From Acidimicrobiales bacterium AG-410-I20 (GTDB lineage: Bacteria > Actinomycetota > Acidimicrobiia > Acidimicrobiales > MedAcidi-G1): 63,259 nucleotides of DNA. Of this stretch, positions 34,561 to 42,999 are shown one piece after another. Numbering within the stretch: the stretch's first letter is position 1; each line of letters begins with the position of its first letter. The DNA lies in assembly GCA_003215175.1 (NCBI GenBank), contig QCKS01000006.1:1-63259 (forward strand), written 5' to 3'. The position numbers and the translations under genes are program-made. The notes below the pieces were generated by a model. The model saw only the letters and a program-made list of their open reading frames with translations, had not been told where the DNA came from and did no database searches.

Positions 34561-37026
34561 CTATGCCCTTAATCGCTCATTATTTGGATCATGAGCAGGT
34601 TTATCCAACACAGTAGCGTTATGACGTTCACCAAATAGTGTTATTGCAAATTGACTGCCCGGAGAACTAAAAGCGGGATCAACATACGCAAAACAGAGGC
34701 TCATTCCCGTGCTGTGACCGTAGGTTCCACTTGTTGTTACCCCCATTGGGGCGTCGCCTTCTTGAGCGTCAATGGCGTAACATGGCTCATTACCTCGACA
34801 ATCAGAATCAGTAACATCAACACTGGCGTAAACCAAAACCATTTCAAGGCCGGAATTATCGCTACCCGCTTTTTCTTTTCGAACTACAACACTTTCTTTG
34901 CCGACAAATTCTCGATCAAGGACAACGAAACGGTCAAGACCAGCTTCAACAGGAGTGATCTCTGTAGTCAACTCATTCCCTAACGCTTTATAGCCTTTCT
35001 CAATTCGCATCACGTTCATGGCGTACGACCCAAAATGAGTCATTCCATGTTTAGACCCTTCAGTTAGTAAGGCTTCATAAAGAACCGGCATTTGCTCAAT
35101 GGGATGATGCAGTTCCCAACCAAGTTCGCCAACATAAGAAACACGCAACGCGATACATGGAACACCGGCTACTTCAATCTCTTGACCTGTAAGCCAAATA
35201 AAATCCTTATTCTCTAGAGAAGCATCGGTTAAAGGTGCAAGAACGTCACGTGCTTTAGGACCAGTGACGGCAAGTAATCCATAGTCTCCCGTTACATCAG
35301 AAATAGTTACGTCTTCGCCATCTTGAATATGTGCCATCATCCAGTCATAGTCATGGGACTCACCAACAATCGCAGAGTTTAAGTAAAAACGATTTTCTGA
35401 AAGGCGAGTGATCGTCATTTCTCCCTCAATACCGCCAAGATCAGTTAAAAGATGGCAAAGTCGTATCCCTCCATCTTTAGCCGGAAGACGATTGGCGCTA
35501 ATTCGATCCAGCAATTTAGCCGCATCAGAACCAGTCACTTCAAACTTTGCGAAAGCAGTTAAGTCAGCAATACCAACTCGCTCACGAACCCCAGTAACTT
35601 CGTCGGCCACATGATTGAAAGCGTTAGACCGCCGCCATGAATAATGTTCTGGCTCGCCAAAGTATTTGACTCGCTCCCATCCCCATACGTCCTGCCACTG
35701 CCCCCCAAGAGCGTCCAGTTGATCATAAATAGGGGTTTTCCTAAGTGGCCTTCCAGCTGGACGGTATTCGCCCGGCATTCTCACTTGGTACATCTCATGG
35801 TATTCATCAATTGATTTCTCAATCGTGTAATCAAGTGTCGCCCAAGGACCGAAACGACGAGGATCCATTTCTGCAACGTTGATTTCTGTTTGACCATGAA
35901 CCATCCACTGGGCCAAATATTTTCCTGCCCCAGGACCTTGAGTGATCCCAATTGAAGCACCGACACACATCCAATAATTCTTAAGCCCAGGTGCTGGACC
36001 CATTAAATACCCGCCATCAGGTGTGTGAGTTATAGGGCCAGAGACGACTTGTTTAATCCCTGCATTAGCAAAAGCAGGGATTCGTTGAGCGGTGTACTCC
36101 AACCAGGGCATAAGTGTTTCCAGGTTTGGGTCAGTCAAATAAAAATGGAGATCCCACGGGATGCCGTCCACACCATAAGTTTCTGCATTCTCTCTTTCGT
36201 AGGGCCCAACAAGAAGGCTGTCTATTTCATAGCGGTAATAAGCAGATGATCGCGGATCACGTATTACTGGCATTTCCCTAGAGGCTTCAGCTTTGTGGGC
36301 GATTATTTCATCCATGCTTTCTGTAATCAGGTATTGGTGAATCATGGAAACAATCGGGACATCAAGCCCAACCATTTCCCCTAATTGAGGTCCGTAGTGG
36401 CCGGCCGCATTTACGACATGTTCAGCAATAATTTTCCCTTGCTCGCCATTTTTTTCCCAAGTGACTTCCCACCGGTGGTCAGGAAGTTGCCGCATTCCGG
36501 TAACTAATGTGTGGCGAGCAATTTCAGTTCCTAACTGGCGTGCGCCGGCAGCCATAGCGTTTGTTGATCCGGTCGGGTCAGACCATCCGTCATGAGGGGT
36601 CCAAAAGCCGAGACGAATATCGGAGAGATCTTCAATTAAAGGGGCATGTTCTGGGATTTCATTTGGGCCAATTAAATGAGATTCAATGCCAATGAGTTCA
36701 AGTACTCCTTGAACGTAGCGATACCACTCGGCTTGTTCGTCAGTGATTGCAAGTCGGATAGCTCCACATCCATGCCATCCAGTGGCTAAGCCGGTTTCTT
36801 CTTCAAGTTTTGTATAAAGATCTGCACCGTAGGCGTGAACTTTTGCCATATTGAGACTGCCGATGAAGTGAGGAACAAGACCGGCTGCGTGCCACGTAGA
36901 ACCCGAAGTTAGTTCTCCTTTTTCTATGAGAACAGTGTCGGTCCAGCCTTCATGTGCAAGGTGATAAAGCAGCCCTACTCCCATGGCTCCGCCGCCAACA
37001 ATGACGCACTGTGCTTCGTCCCGCAT
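34561..37026 (-). CDS. Dimethylglycine dehydrogenase-like FAD/GcvT fusion
   Basis: An 821-residue two-part protein. The N-terminal DAO-type FAD domain has VIVGGGAMGVGLLYHLA and SGSTWHAAGL, where H46 corresponds to the histidine that carries covalent FAD in dimethylglycine and sarcosine dehydrogenases. A linker domain (about 370-430) is followed by GcvT-type folate-binding domains (VADLTAFAKFEVTGSDAAKL, LTGQEIEVAGVPCIALRVSY, LRVSYVGELGWELH). Such enzymes demethylate dimethylglycine or sarcosine and pass the one-carbon unit to tetrahydrofolate. The ATG at 37026 is preceded by AAGGAGAAG. The following gene on the same strand is the MttB homologue. Confidence 0.9.
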   Translation of the reverse strand: MRDEAQCVIVGGGAMGVGLLYHLAHEGWTDTVLIEKGELTSGSTWHAAGLVPHFIGSLNMAKVHAYGADLYTKLEEETGLATGWHGCGAIRLAITDEQAEWYRYVQGVLELIGIESHLIGPNEIPEHAPLIEDLSDIRLGFWTPHDGWSDPTGSTNAMAAGARQLGTEIARHTLVTGMRQLPDHRWEVTWEKNGEQGKIIAEHVVNAAGHYGPQLGEMVGLDVPIVSMIHQYLITESMDEIIAHKAEASREMPVIRDPRSSAYYRYEIDSLLVGPYERENAETYGVDGIPWDLHFYLTDPNLETLMPWLEYTAQRIPAFANAGIKQVVSGPITHTPDGGYLMGPAPGLKNYWMCVGASIGITQGPGAGKYLAQWMVHGQTEINVAEMDPRRFGPWATLDYTIEKSIDEYHEMYQVRMPGEYRPAGRPLRKTPIYDQLDALGGQWQDVWGWERVKYFGEPEHYSWRRSNAFNHVADEVTGVRERVGIADLTAFAKFEVTGSDAAKLLDRISANRLPAKDGGIRLCHLLTDLGGIEGEMTITRLSENRFYLNSAIVGESHDYDWMMAHIQDGEDVTISDVTGDYGLLAVTGPKARDVLAPLTDASLENKDFIWLTGQEIEVAGVPCIALRVSYVGELGWELHHPIEQMPVLYEALLTEGSKHGMTHFGSYAMNVMRIEKGYKALGNELTTEITPVEAGLDRFVVLDREFVGKESVVVRKEKAGSDNSGLEMVLVYASVDVTDSDCRGNEPCYAIDAQEGDAPMGVTTSGTYGHSTGMSLCFAYVDPAFSSPGSQFAITLFGERHNATVLDKPAHDPNNERLRA

Positions 37027-37255
37027 TTTCTTCTCCTTACTTAACTCTCTGAGTATAGGAATTCTGATCCTTTGAAGGAAGCCGGAAAGACAGAGATTAT
37101 TTGACCATGGGTCAACAAAATGAAAAGTGACTATTGCGGCAAGACGATGGTTTTAATTAGTAACTTTTCTGGTTCATGGTTAAACGCTAGTTACGCCATG
37201 AAGATCTAGATTTAAGTTCGGAAACCGTGTGGTTTCGACAGGTTGCAGGATAACT

Positions 37256-37990
37256 TTATTTGCTTGGTTTCTTAGGCTTACTTCGCTTCAAGGGAGGGCT
37301 TAAGTCTTTTTCTGGTCCTGCTGTATAGAGATCAGCAGGCCGCCCTCCAGAGCTTTCTGATGGAGATTTCTCACCTGTGGGAGTAAGAAAGTCGGCTGAT
37401 TGTTGAAGTTTTCTTTGAAAGTTACCGGGATTTAGTTCAGTGTCCCAAGCAGCTTCATATACATTTCGGAACTCGCTGACGGTGAAAGAGTCTTCGAAGA
37501 AGTTTGTAGCAACATTTGTGTATTCCATTTTGGAACGCATCCGTTCAATTGCATCTATCAAGATTTTTTCGTGGTCAAATGCTAGGCGTAAGCGCCCACT
37601 TTCGATTTCAGCTACAGGTACAACTTCAGCGTGACGGGCATCCCCACCACCTATGGGCTTATCTAAATTGGGAACAATTGCCCAATATGCCACCGTAACG
37701 ACTCTCATTCGAGGGTCTCTCTCTGGCGAGCCGTAAGTACCGAGTTGTTCAAGGTGTAGTGCTTCATCGGAAATATTTGTTTCTTCCTTTAATTCACGAA
37801 CAGCTGCATCGCGAAGGTCTTCATGAGGAAGAACGAAACCGCCTGGGAGAGCCCAAGCATCTCGAAAAGGACCCTGTCCGCGCTGTATAAGCAGTATTTT
37901 TAAGGTCTTTTTAACCATCGTAAGGATTACGACGTCAACAGTCACTGCGAAAGGTGGGTAGTCGTGGGGATCGTATGGTTTCTCTGTCAC
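37256..37990 (-). CDS. nrtR: Nudix-domain transcriptional regulator, NrtR-like
   Basis: A 244-residue protein with an N-terminal Nudix domain (box GFVLPHEDLRDAAVRELKEE, keeping the glutamates) and a C-terminal winged-helix-like domain (FTVSEFRNVYEAAW, LNPGNFQRKLQQS), the arrangement of NrtR, which senses ADP-ribose/NAD metabolites. A basic Ser/Pro/Lys tail follows. It starts with GTG at 37990, which coincides with a predicted transcription start (leaderless). It is divergent from an ADP-ribosylglycohydrolase gene, which fits a role in ADP-ribose sensing. A palindrome in the shared region is the likely operator. Confidence 0.85.
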   Translation of the reverse strand: MTEKPYDPHDYPPFAVTVDVVILTMVKKTLKILLIQRGQGPFRDAWALPGGFVLPHEDLRDAAVRELKEETNISDEALHLEQLGTYGSPERDPRMRVVTVAYWAIVPNLDKPIGGGDARHAEVVPVAEIESGRLRLAFDHEKILIDAIERMRSKMEYTNVATNFFEDSFTVSEFRNVYEAAWDTELNPGNFQRKLQQSADFLTPTGEKSPSESSGGRPADLYTAGPEKDLSPPLKRSKPKKPSK

Positions 37991-37996
37991 ACCTGC

Positions 37997-38025
37997 ATGT
38001 TAACTTGGTAATAAATAAATTTCAA
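37997..38025 (-). promoter_or_regulatory. Predicted promoter of nrtR-like gene
   Basis: On the minus strand a TTGAAA element (38020-38025) and TAACAT (37997-38002) are separated by 17 bases. Transcription would start at about 37990, the first base of the GTG codon, predicting a leaderless mRNA. Confidence 0.5.
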
Positions 38026-38026
38026 C

Positions 38027-38055
38027 TTGACAATAACTAATTTAGTAGTTATACT
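38027..38055 (+). promoter_or_regulatory. Sigma-A promoter with embedded palindromic operator
   Basis: TTGACA (38027-38032), a 17-base spacer and TATACT (38050-38055) form a near-consensus promoter. The palindrome ATAACTA-N6-TAGTTAT (38033-38052) fills the spacer, the classical place for a repressor site. It is the best candidate operator for the adjacent NrtR-like regulator. Confidence 0.7.
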
Positions 38056-38087
38056 CAAATATACAATAATCTAGGCAAAGGAAACAT

Positions 38088-40052
38088 ATGGATAAAAGTA
38101 AGAAAAACACAAAAGGGCAATTAATAGGAACAGTTGTTACGGGGTCTACTCTGCAACTTCTTTATTCATCACCTACAGGAGAAGGTAAAGACTCTTCTAC
38201 CCACGTTATTTCTTGCAAAACAAACAGTGAAGCTCGAACACTCGAAGCCTTACACCGTCAAACCTGGGGCTTAGCTCCAGTCAAACATCAACCAGTTGGC
38301 CATATTTGTGGCCAAATTTACCCAATACCAGAAAGTTGGAAAACAATGAAAATAAAAAATGACCTAAAAGCACGATTTGGAAATCAACCAGCCAAAGAAC
38401 TGGTTGAACGTATTGGCGACCCGCAACTTGGAGATCCCACAGTTTCTCCTGCTAGTTACGACAAGATTTTTGCTTCCATGACTGCATTTGCCGTCGGTGA
38501 AGCTCTTGGTGCTCCTCTCGAAGGACGCTCCAGAAATTGGATAATGAGACATATAGGAAACGTCACAGATTTTGTCGTACCAAAGCCACAAACCGATACA
38601 GATACTCAACTGATGCTTATCACAGCGGACAGCGTGCTTGCTGATCTTCAAGATCACCCAAACCAGTTCGCTTTACGTCTTCGCGGAGCATCCCTTAACA
38701 CCCATGGCGTAGCTGTGCGTAGAGCACAAAGAAATTTAATTGCTAATAAGCCTTGGTGGACTGCCGCCGATCCGGATTCTGCTGGAACCTCAGCAGCCGC
38801 ACGATCAATAGCCTTTGGTTTGATCTGGTCAGGAAATCCAGAAAGAGCAGCCTACGAAGCTGCACTCTCAGCGTCAGTCACCCACGGGCATGCAATGGGC
38901 GTAACCGGAGCCGCCGCAATGGCAGCAGCCGTTTCGTTAGCTTCCGATGGAAGAACAACATTGGATGCAATGTGGCTAGAAGCTATCGCCAAGGTATGTG
39001 AAAGTTATGCCCCTATTGAAGTGCATGGGACCACACTCTTTGATCGAATCAAAGTGTTACCATCCCTTCTGGGTCAAACCGATAAAACTGTCTTAACCAT
39101 GCTGGGCACTGGTCCACTTGCCGGAGAAGCAGTATTAGCTGCTCTTTGGTGTGCCACCCTTCAACCTAATGGTGGTGACGGAATACTTACCGCAATAAAC
39201 GCCGGTGGGGACACAGACACAATTGCCGCTATGGCTGGAGCATGCTTAGGCGCCTGCTACGGCTTAAACGTAATTCCTGTTGATTTCAACCGAGTAGTGA
39301 ATATTGGCGATATTGAAGTTTCAGCACAGCGAATTGCTGCTATCTCACCCACAGTCTCGTCACCGTCCAGCAGTGGGCAGGAACCGAAAGCTGCGGAAAA
39401 TGTTCACGCCGCGTTTCTCATCGATCGATCAGGATCAATGAATGGTTTAGTTGGTGATGTAATCGGCGGATATAACGGGTTTGTAAAAGAACAACGCACC
39501 CTCCATGCAAAGGGAGAATGCGTGTTTACCGCAGTTCAGTTTGATAGTGATGACCCTTTTAAAGTCATGCACAACGCCACACCTATCAGCCATGTCCCAG
39601 ATTTAACATCGGCAGATTACCAGCCACGTGGCCTTACGCCGCTATTTGATGCATTAGGGAAACTGATTCAAACCATTGAAAAACGAGTAGATGCGTCAAC
39701 AGTTCCTGAAGATCAAATCGTGGTGGTCTTTACCGACGGTCACGAAAATGACAGTAGGGAATGGACTAAGGAAGCTTTGTTCAAACTAATCACAGAAAAA
39801 GAAAAAGAAGGTTGGACCTTCATTTTCCTGGGAGCGAATCAAGACTCATACGCGACCGGGCAAGATTTAGGTATTAAAGGTAAAAATACTTCAAACTTTG
39901 CTGCCACTGGTCGAGGAACGAAAGCCGCCTGGGGCTCCGTGAACAGAGCAATGAGTGAGTACCGCACTTTAACTCCTGAAGCGAAATTAGGGAGAAAAGC
40001 GAACTTCTATAACGACATTAAAGAAGCTGAAGAAGATATGCGTACGCGTTAA
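38088..40052 (+). CDS. ADP-ribosylglycohydrolase fused to von Willebrand A domain
   Basis: A 654-residue fusion. Residues 1-120 form an unrecognised N-terminal part. The ADP-ribosylglycohydrolase (DraG/ARH) domain spans about 125-420 with metal-site motifs AVGEALGAPLEG, TDTDTQ (169-174) and AGGDTDTIAAMAGACLGACY (about 372-391); the first motif has GE where GD is usual. A Ser/Pro linker leads to a vWA domain with a full MIDAS: D446-R-S-G-S450, T517 in RGLTPLF and D550 in VFTDGHEND. Predicted to remove ADP-ribose from a protein, nucleic acid or small molecule, with the vWA domain binding a partner through a metal. AAAGGA precedes the ATG. Intracellular. Confidence 0.88.
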   Translation: MDKSKKNTKGQLIGTVVTGSTLQLLYSSPTGEGKDSSTHVISCKTNSEARTLEALHRQTWGLAPVKHQPVGHICGQIYPIPESWKTMKIKNDLKARFGNQPAKELVERIGDPQLGDPTVSPASYDKIFASMTAFAVGEALGAPLEGRSRNWIMRHIGNVTDFVVPKPQTDTDTQLMLITADSVLADLQDHPNQFALRLRGASLNTHGVAVRRAQRNLIANKPWWTAADPDSAGTSAAARSIAFGLIWSGNPERAAYEAALSASVTHGHAMGVTGAAAMAAAVSLASDGRTTLDAMWLEAIAKVCESYAPIEVHGTTLFDRIKVLPSLLGQTDKTVLTMLGTGPLAGEAVLAALWCATLQPNGGDGILTAINAGGDTDTIAAMAGACLGACYGLNVIPVDFNRVVNIGDIEVSAQRIAAISPTVSSPSSSGQEPKAAENVHAAFLIDRSGSMNGLVGDVIGGYNGFVKEQRTLHAKGECVFTAVQFDSDDPFKVMHNATPISHVPDLTSADYQPRGLTPLFDALGKLIQTIEKRVDASTVPEDQIVVVFTDGHENDSREWTKEALFKLITEKEKEGWTFIFLGANQDSYATGQDLGIKGKNTSNFAATGRGTKAAWGSVNRAMSEYRTLTPEAKLGRKANFYNDIKEAEEDMRTR

Positions 40053-40083
40053 AAAATAAGGGCGCTTAGAGGGTTTTCTTTGT

Positions 40084-40110
40084 GGGTGCTTACCTCCTCA
40101 CCCTTTTTTT
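40084..40110 (+). terminator. Probable Rho-independent terminator
   Basis: A 5-base stem (GGGTG 40084-40088 and CACCC 40099-40103) is followed by seven T residues (40104-40110). The stem is short, so efficiency is uncertain. Confidence 0.55.
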
Positions 40111-40130
40111 ACCTCTATGTGTCTTATCAG

Positions 40131-40165
40131 GGCATCCAGAGAGTTGCTTGTGCTCTCTGGATGCC
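40131..40165 (+). other. Perfect 13-base hairpin in intergenic region
   Basis: GGCATCCAGAGAG (40131-40143) and its complement CTCTCTGGATGCC (40153-40165) flank a 9-base loop. No T-run follows on either strand, so it is not a standard terminator. It lies about 70 bases before the phosphatase gene and could be a 5' UTR structure or processing site. Confidence 0.6.
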
Positions 40166-40232
40166 AGATCTATTAGTAAATCAGGCAAAAAACTAGAGAA
40201 GTATTTCTAAACAATCCGAAAGGCAAAAATCT

Positions 40233-40850
40233 ATGAATAAAAAAATTGAACCAAAAGAGTGGTGGAGAAAATTATGCCCAGTTGGTGAACGTATTCACCT
40301 TTGCGGTGATTTACCACATCCTCATTATGATTCTGAAGCCGCATTCGAGGTACTCACCCAGTGGGTTAACGCTGGTGTTACACATATTGTTGATGTTCGA
40401 GGCGAAGCAAGCGATGCAGTATGGGTTGCCGCGCATGAACCGAAGATCACCTACGACCACCTAGGAACTCATGACAATGGTGGAGCGCAAGACTTCAGAT
40501 GGTTTGATCAGGGAGTTCAAACAATAGTTGCAGCTCTTGAAGACCCTGATGCACAAATTGTCGTGCATTGCCACATGGGTATTAACCGGGCACCATCAAT
40601 GGTTTTCGCAGCCCTACTTGAACTTGGATACGGAATCCAACCCGCATTAAATGCCATACGAACCGCTCGTCCAATTTCAGGAATTATTTATGCCGAAGAC
40701 GCGGTCAGCTGGTATGGGCATCGCAATAACTGGGGTGAAACCGAAATCTTTGTAGCGAGCGAGGAAGTAAAACAATGGCATAAAGACAATCCGGTTGACG
40801 TCGGATGGGTTATCAGCCGTATCCGTATCGCAGAAATGGAAACAGTATGA
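40233..40850 (+). CDS. Dual-specificity/tyrosine-type phosphatase
   Basis: A 205-residue cysteine-dependent phosphatase. The P-loop HCHMGINRAPS provides C113 and R119. D81 in GTHDNGG is the likely general acid. The helical region FAALLELGYGIQPALNAIR follows as in dual-specificity phosphatases. A start at 40233 is preceded by GAAAGG. Predicted to dephosphorylate a protein, RNA end or phosphorylated ADP-ribose metabolite; the substrate is not deducible. It overlaps the deacetylase gene by 4 bases (ATGA), so the two are translationally coupled. Confidence 0.85.
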   Translation: MNKKIEPKEWWRKLCPVGERIHLCGDLPHPHYDSEAAFEVLTQWVNAGVTHIVDVRGEASDAVWVAAHEPKITYDHLGTHDNGGAQDFRWFDQGVQTIVAALEDPDAQIVVHCHMGINRAPSMVFAALLELGYGIQPALNAIRTARPISGIIYAEDAVSWYGHRNNWGETEIFVASEEVKQWHKDNPVDVGWVISRIRIAEMETV

Positions 40851-41779
40851 GCGTAATTGTTGCAAAAGCTCCTAAAACAAAAACCAAAAGCAGTACCACT
40901 CTTAAGGTCGCCTATAACCCTAAGTACACCATTGCTGAATACGGTTTTGACACAACACGCAAAGCTAAATGGATCGCTAACGAACTACAAAATGGAGCAG
41001 TTCCAAACTCGGCAATAGTAGACCCCGCGTCTTTTATTGACCGAGCTAAAGAACTAATTAGAGAAATACATAGCCAGGACTATGTCCAAGCGTTAATAAC
41101 AGGTTCTCCATCTATTTTGGCGACAAGCCAAGGATTTTCCTGGGATAAAGGAATCTGGGAAATGGCCGTCAACTCAACCGCCGGTATTATCGCAGCTACC
41201 GAACTTGCTTTACATGAAGGCGCAGCGGGAAGCTTATCTTCTGGTCTGCACCATGCTCATCGTGACTCTGGTGCCGGCTTCTGCACAATCAACGGTTTAG
41301 CTGTTGCTGCCACACACGCTAAAACGTTGGTTGATGGTCGCATAGCCATTCTTGATTTCGATGCACATTGTGGGGGAGGAACCCACAGCCTTGTTAAAGA
41401 TGACAGACAGATCCTTCATTTAGATTTAAGTACGAACGGATTCGACAGCTATGAACCCGCTGGAGAGAACTGTTTAGAAATAGGGAACTACTCTGATGAT
41501 GCTTATTTAGAAGAAGTAGATGAAATGTTAAATCGCATCCCATCAGACACAGGTCTTCTAATTTATAACGCAGGAATGGATCCAGCTCCGATGATCTCAG
41601 GTGAAACGCTTCAAATAAGAGAACAACGTGTAGCAATGTGGGCAGCCGAACGTCAAATCCCAACTGTTTTTGTCCTTGCTGGTGGGTACACCTGGTCAAT
41701 GAGTCAAGAAGAACTCGTCGAACTTCACTTAAACACCATTGAAGCATTTAATCAATCACTACTCGTAAGTAACAGATAA
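40847..41779 (+). CDS. Histone-deacetylase-superfamily amidohydrolase
   Basis: A 310-residue zinc amidohydrolase. The start at 40847 is chosen because its ATGA overlaps the phosphatase stop. The active-site His pair is in GLHHAHRDSGAGFCTING, zinc ligands Asp and His in AILDFDAHCGGGT and Asp in YNAGMDPAP, and the C-terminal glycine-rich loop reads FVLAGGYTWSMS. Bacterial members deacetylate proteins, acetylpolyamines or small molecules. The usual PPGHHA entry is GLHHAH, so the pocket differs from canonical HDACs. Context (ADP-ribose hydrolase, phosphatase) suggests removal of an acyl mark in the same process; this is inference. Confidence 0.85.
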   Translation: MSVIVAKAPKTKTKSSTTLKVAYNPKYTIAEYGFDTTRKAKWIANELQNGAVPNSAIVDPASFIDRAKELIREIHSQDYVQALITGSPSILATSQGFSWDKGIWEMAVNSTAGIIAATELALHEGAAGSLSSGLHHAHRDSGAGFCTINGLAVAATHAKTLVDGRIAILDFDAHCGGGTHSLVKDDRQILHLDLSTNGFDSYEPAGENCLEIGNYSDDAYLEEVDEMLNRIPSDTGLLIYNAGMDPAPMISGETLQIREQRVAMWAAERQIPTVFVLAGGYTWSMSQEELVELHLNTIEAFNQSLLVSNR

Positions 41780-41784
41780 GGCTC

Positions 41785-42294
41785 ATGAAGCTAATCACAT
41801 CTGTTCGAATTTTTCCCTCATCTTCAATGAAAATTCTTGGAATCAATATTTATAAAAACCGAAGGAATAGGCTGACAGCCGATGACTGGGAAGGCTTAGC
41901 TTATTTATTTTTCGCGATTTGTGTTGGAATGCTTATCCTCCTTCTTTTATTTGTATCACTCATTCTTGCAATACTTTTAGGGTCTTTTTTACTTGGCTCT
42001 TTAATCACACATTTGTCCAAAAACAGCGGGGTCCTATCTAGTAGTAAACGACCTTGGATAGGGAGAATGCTTTTCTTTGGTGGTATTGCCGCGATTATTT
42101 ATTTGAAGATTCGAGGAGGATTAGGTCCAGCCTGGTGGAATTGGATAGATCTGACTAGTGAAGATAATGAAACGATTCTGAATTCGTATTTTCCAATAGT
42201 TCTTCTTAACTTAAGTATGTGGTCAGCCGCCATTGGTGCAGTTTGCGCTGTTCCAATGCATTGGATCTTGTGTGAGGATCACCACTCGACATAA
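41785..42294 (+). CDS. Membrane protein of unknown function
   Basis: A 169-residue protein starting 5 bases after the deacetylase gene. Three or four membrane segments are visible: LAYLFFAICVGMLILLLLFV, LILAILLGSFLLGSLI, MLFFGGIAAIIYLKI and LLNLSMWSAAIGAVCAVPM. A basic N-terminus (YKNRRNRLTADDW) should be cytoplasmic. No family recognised. An in-frame ATG at 41827 is an alternative start. Confidence 0.65.
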   Translation: MKLITSVRIFPSSSMKILGINIYKNRRNRLTADDWEGLAYLFFAICVGMLILLLLFVSLILAILLGSFLLGSLITHLSKNSGVLSSSKRPWIGRMLFFGGIAAIIYLKIRGGLGPAWWNWIDLTSEDNETILNSYFPIVLLNLSMWSAAIGAVCAVPMHWILCEDHHST

Positions 42295-42330
42295 GACAGC
42301 TACTAATTAGATTCAAGTTAGGAGTGAAGG

Positions 42331-42999
42331 ATGCTGAAAATGACAACCCCAAGAAAGAACCACCTAGAAAGGATAAAAATGATTGATATTGAGGAATGTG
42401 TACACGGAATGGGTAATCCCCAACATTGTGTACTTTGTAAAGGATCAAGTTTGCCGAATGTTTATGTTACTGCTGGCGGAATGAGTTATCATCAAACCCC
42501 AAATTGTCCGAATTTGATCAAAGGACAAGCCAAGGTTGAGAATCCGGCACCTATTGAAACTGTGCCACATGGGTCTGAAAAGGTTCTGTACAAAAAACCA
42601 TGTAAAAAATGTAAGCCGAAAATCCAAGGGTCTCAGAGGAAGGTTGATCAGGCTAAGCCTAAGTTGTCAGATCTTTACAGTTCTATGCCTGTGTTACAGC
42701 GGGTTGAAGCGTCTGGAAAAGATACGAAATCTATCGCTAAAGCGAAACGTAAAGCTAAAAACCAGAAGGCTAATCGTATGATCAACGACCAGCTGGCTAT
42801 AGCTAATAAAGCACATAAGGTAGGCGATGTAGATACTGTTGTTGAAGCGCTTAATAAGGCTATGGTTCTTGTGCCTAAGCGCAAAGACAAAAATGGCAAC
42901 TACACCTGGCAATCAACGATTGATCACATTGTTAAAAAGGCTCGAGCGTTTGGAGTAAGCGTGAAGGCTTTACCAGACGGGGGTTTCTATTCTAAATAG
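42331..42999 (+). CDS. Cys/His-rich, probably zinc-binding protein
   Basis: A 222-residue protein. The N-terminal ECVHGMGNPQHCVLC and the second module GGMSYHQTPNCPNLI ... KKPCKKCKP look like two zinc-binding sites. The second resembles the short metal-binding modules appended to nucleases and Ada-like proteins. A central Lys-rich helix (SIAKAKRKAKNQKANRMIND) and a TPR-like segment (LAIANKAHKVGDVDTVVEAL) follow. The start at 42331 has AGGAG at optimal spacing; the ATG at 42379 also has AGAAAGGA. It is probably the last gene of the run from 40233, and is convergent with the methyltransferase (13-base overlap). A nucleic-acid-binding role is a guess. Confidence 0.7.
   Translation: MLKMTTPRKNHLERIKMIDIEECVHGMGNPQHCVLCKGSSLPNVYVTAGGMSYHQTPNCPNLIKGQAKVENPAPIETVPHGSEKVLYKKPCKKCKPKIQGSQRKVDQAKPKLSDLYSSMPVLQRVEASGKDTKSIAKAKRKAKNQKANRMINDQLAIANKAHKVGDVDTVVEALNKAMVLVPKRKDKNGNYTWQSTIDHIVKKARAFGVSVKALPDGGFYSK

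Noticed and set aside
37221-37236. GAAACC-GTGT-GGTTTC hairpin after the nrtR-like gene
   Set aside because: Six-base stem without a T-run on the minus strand; too weak to call a terminator.
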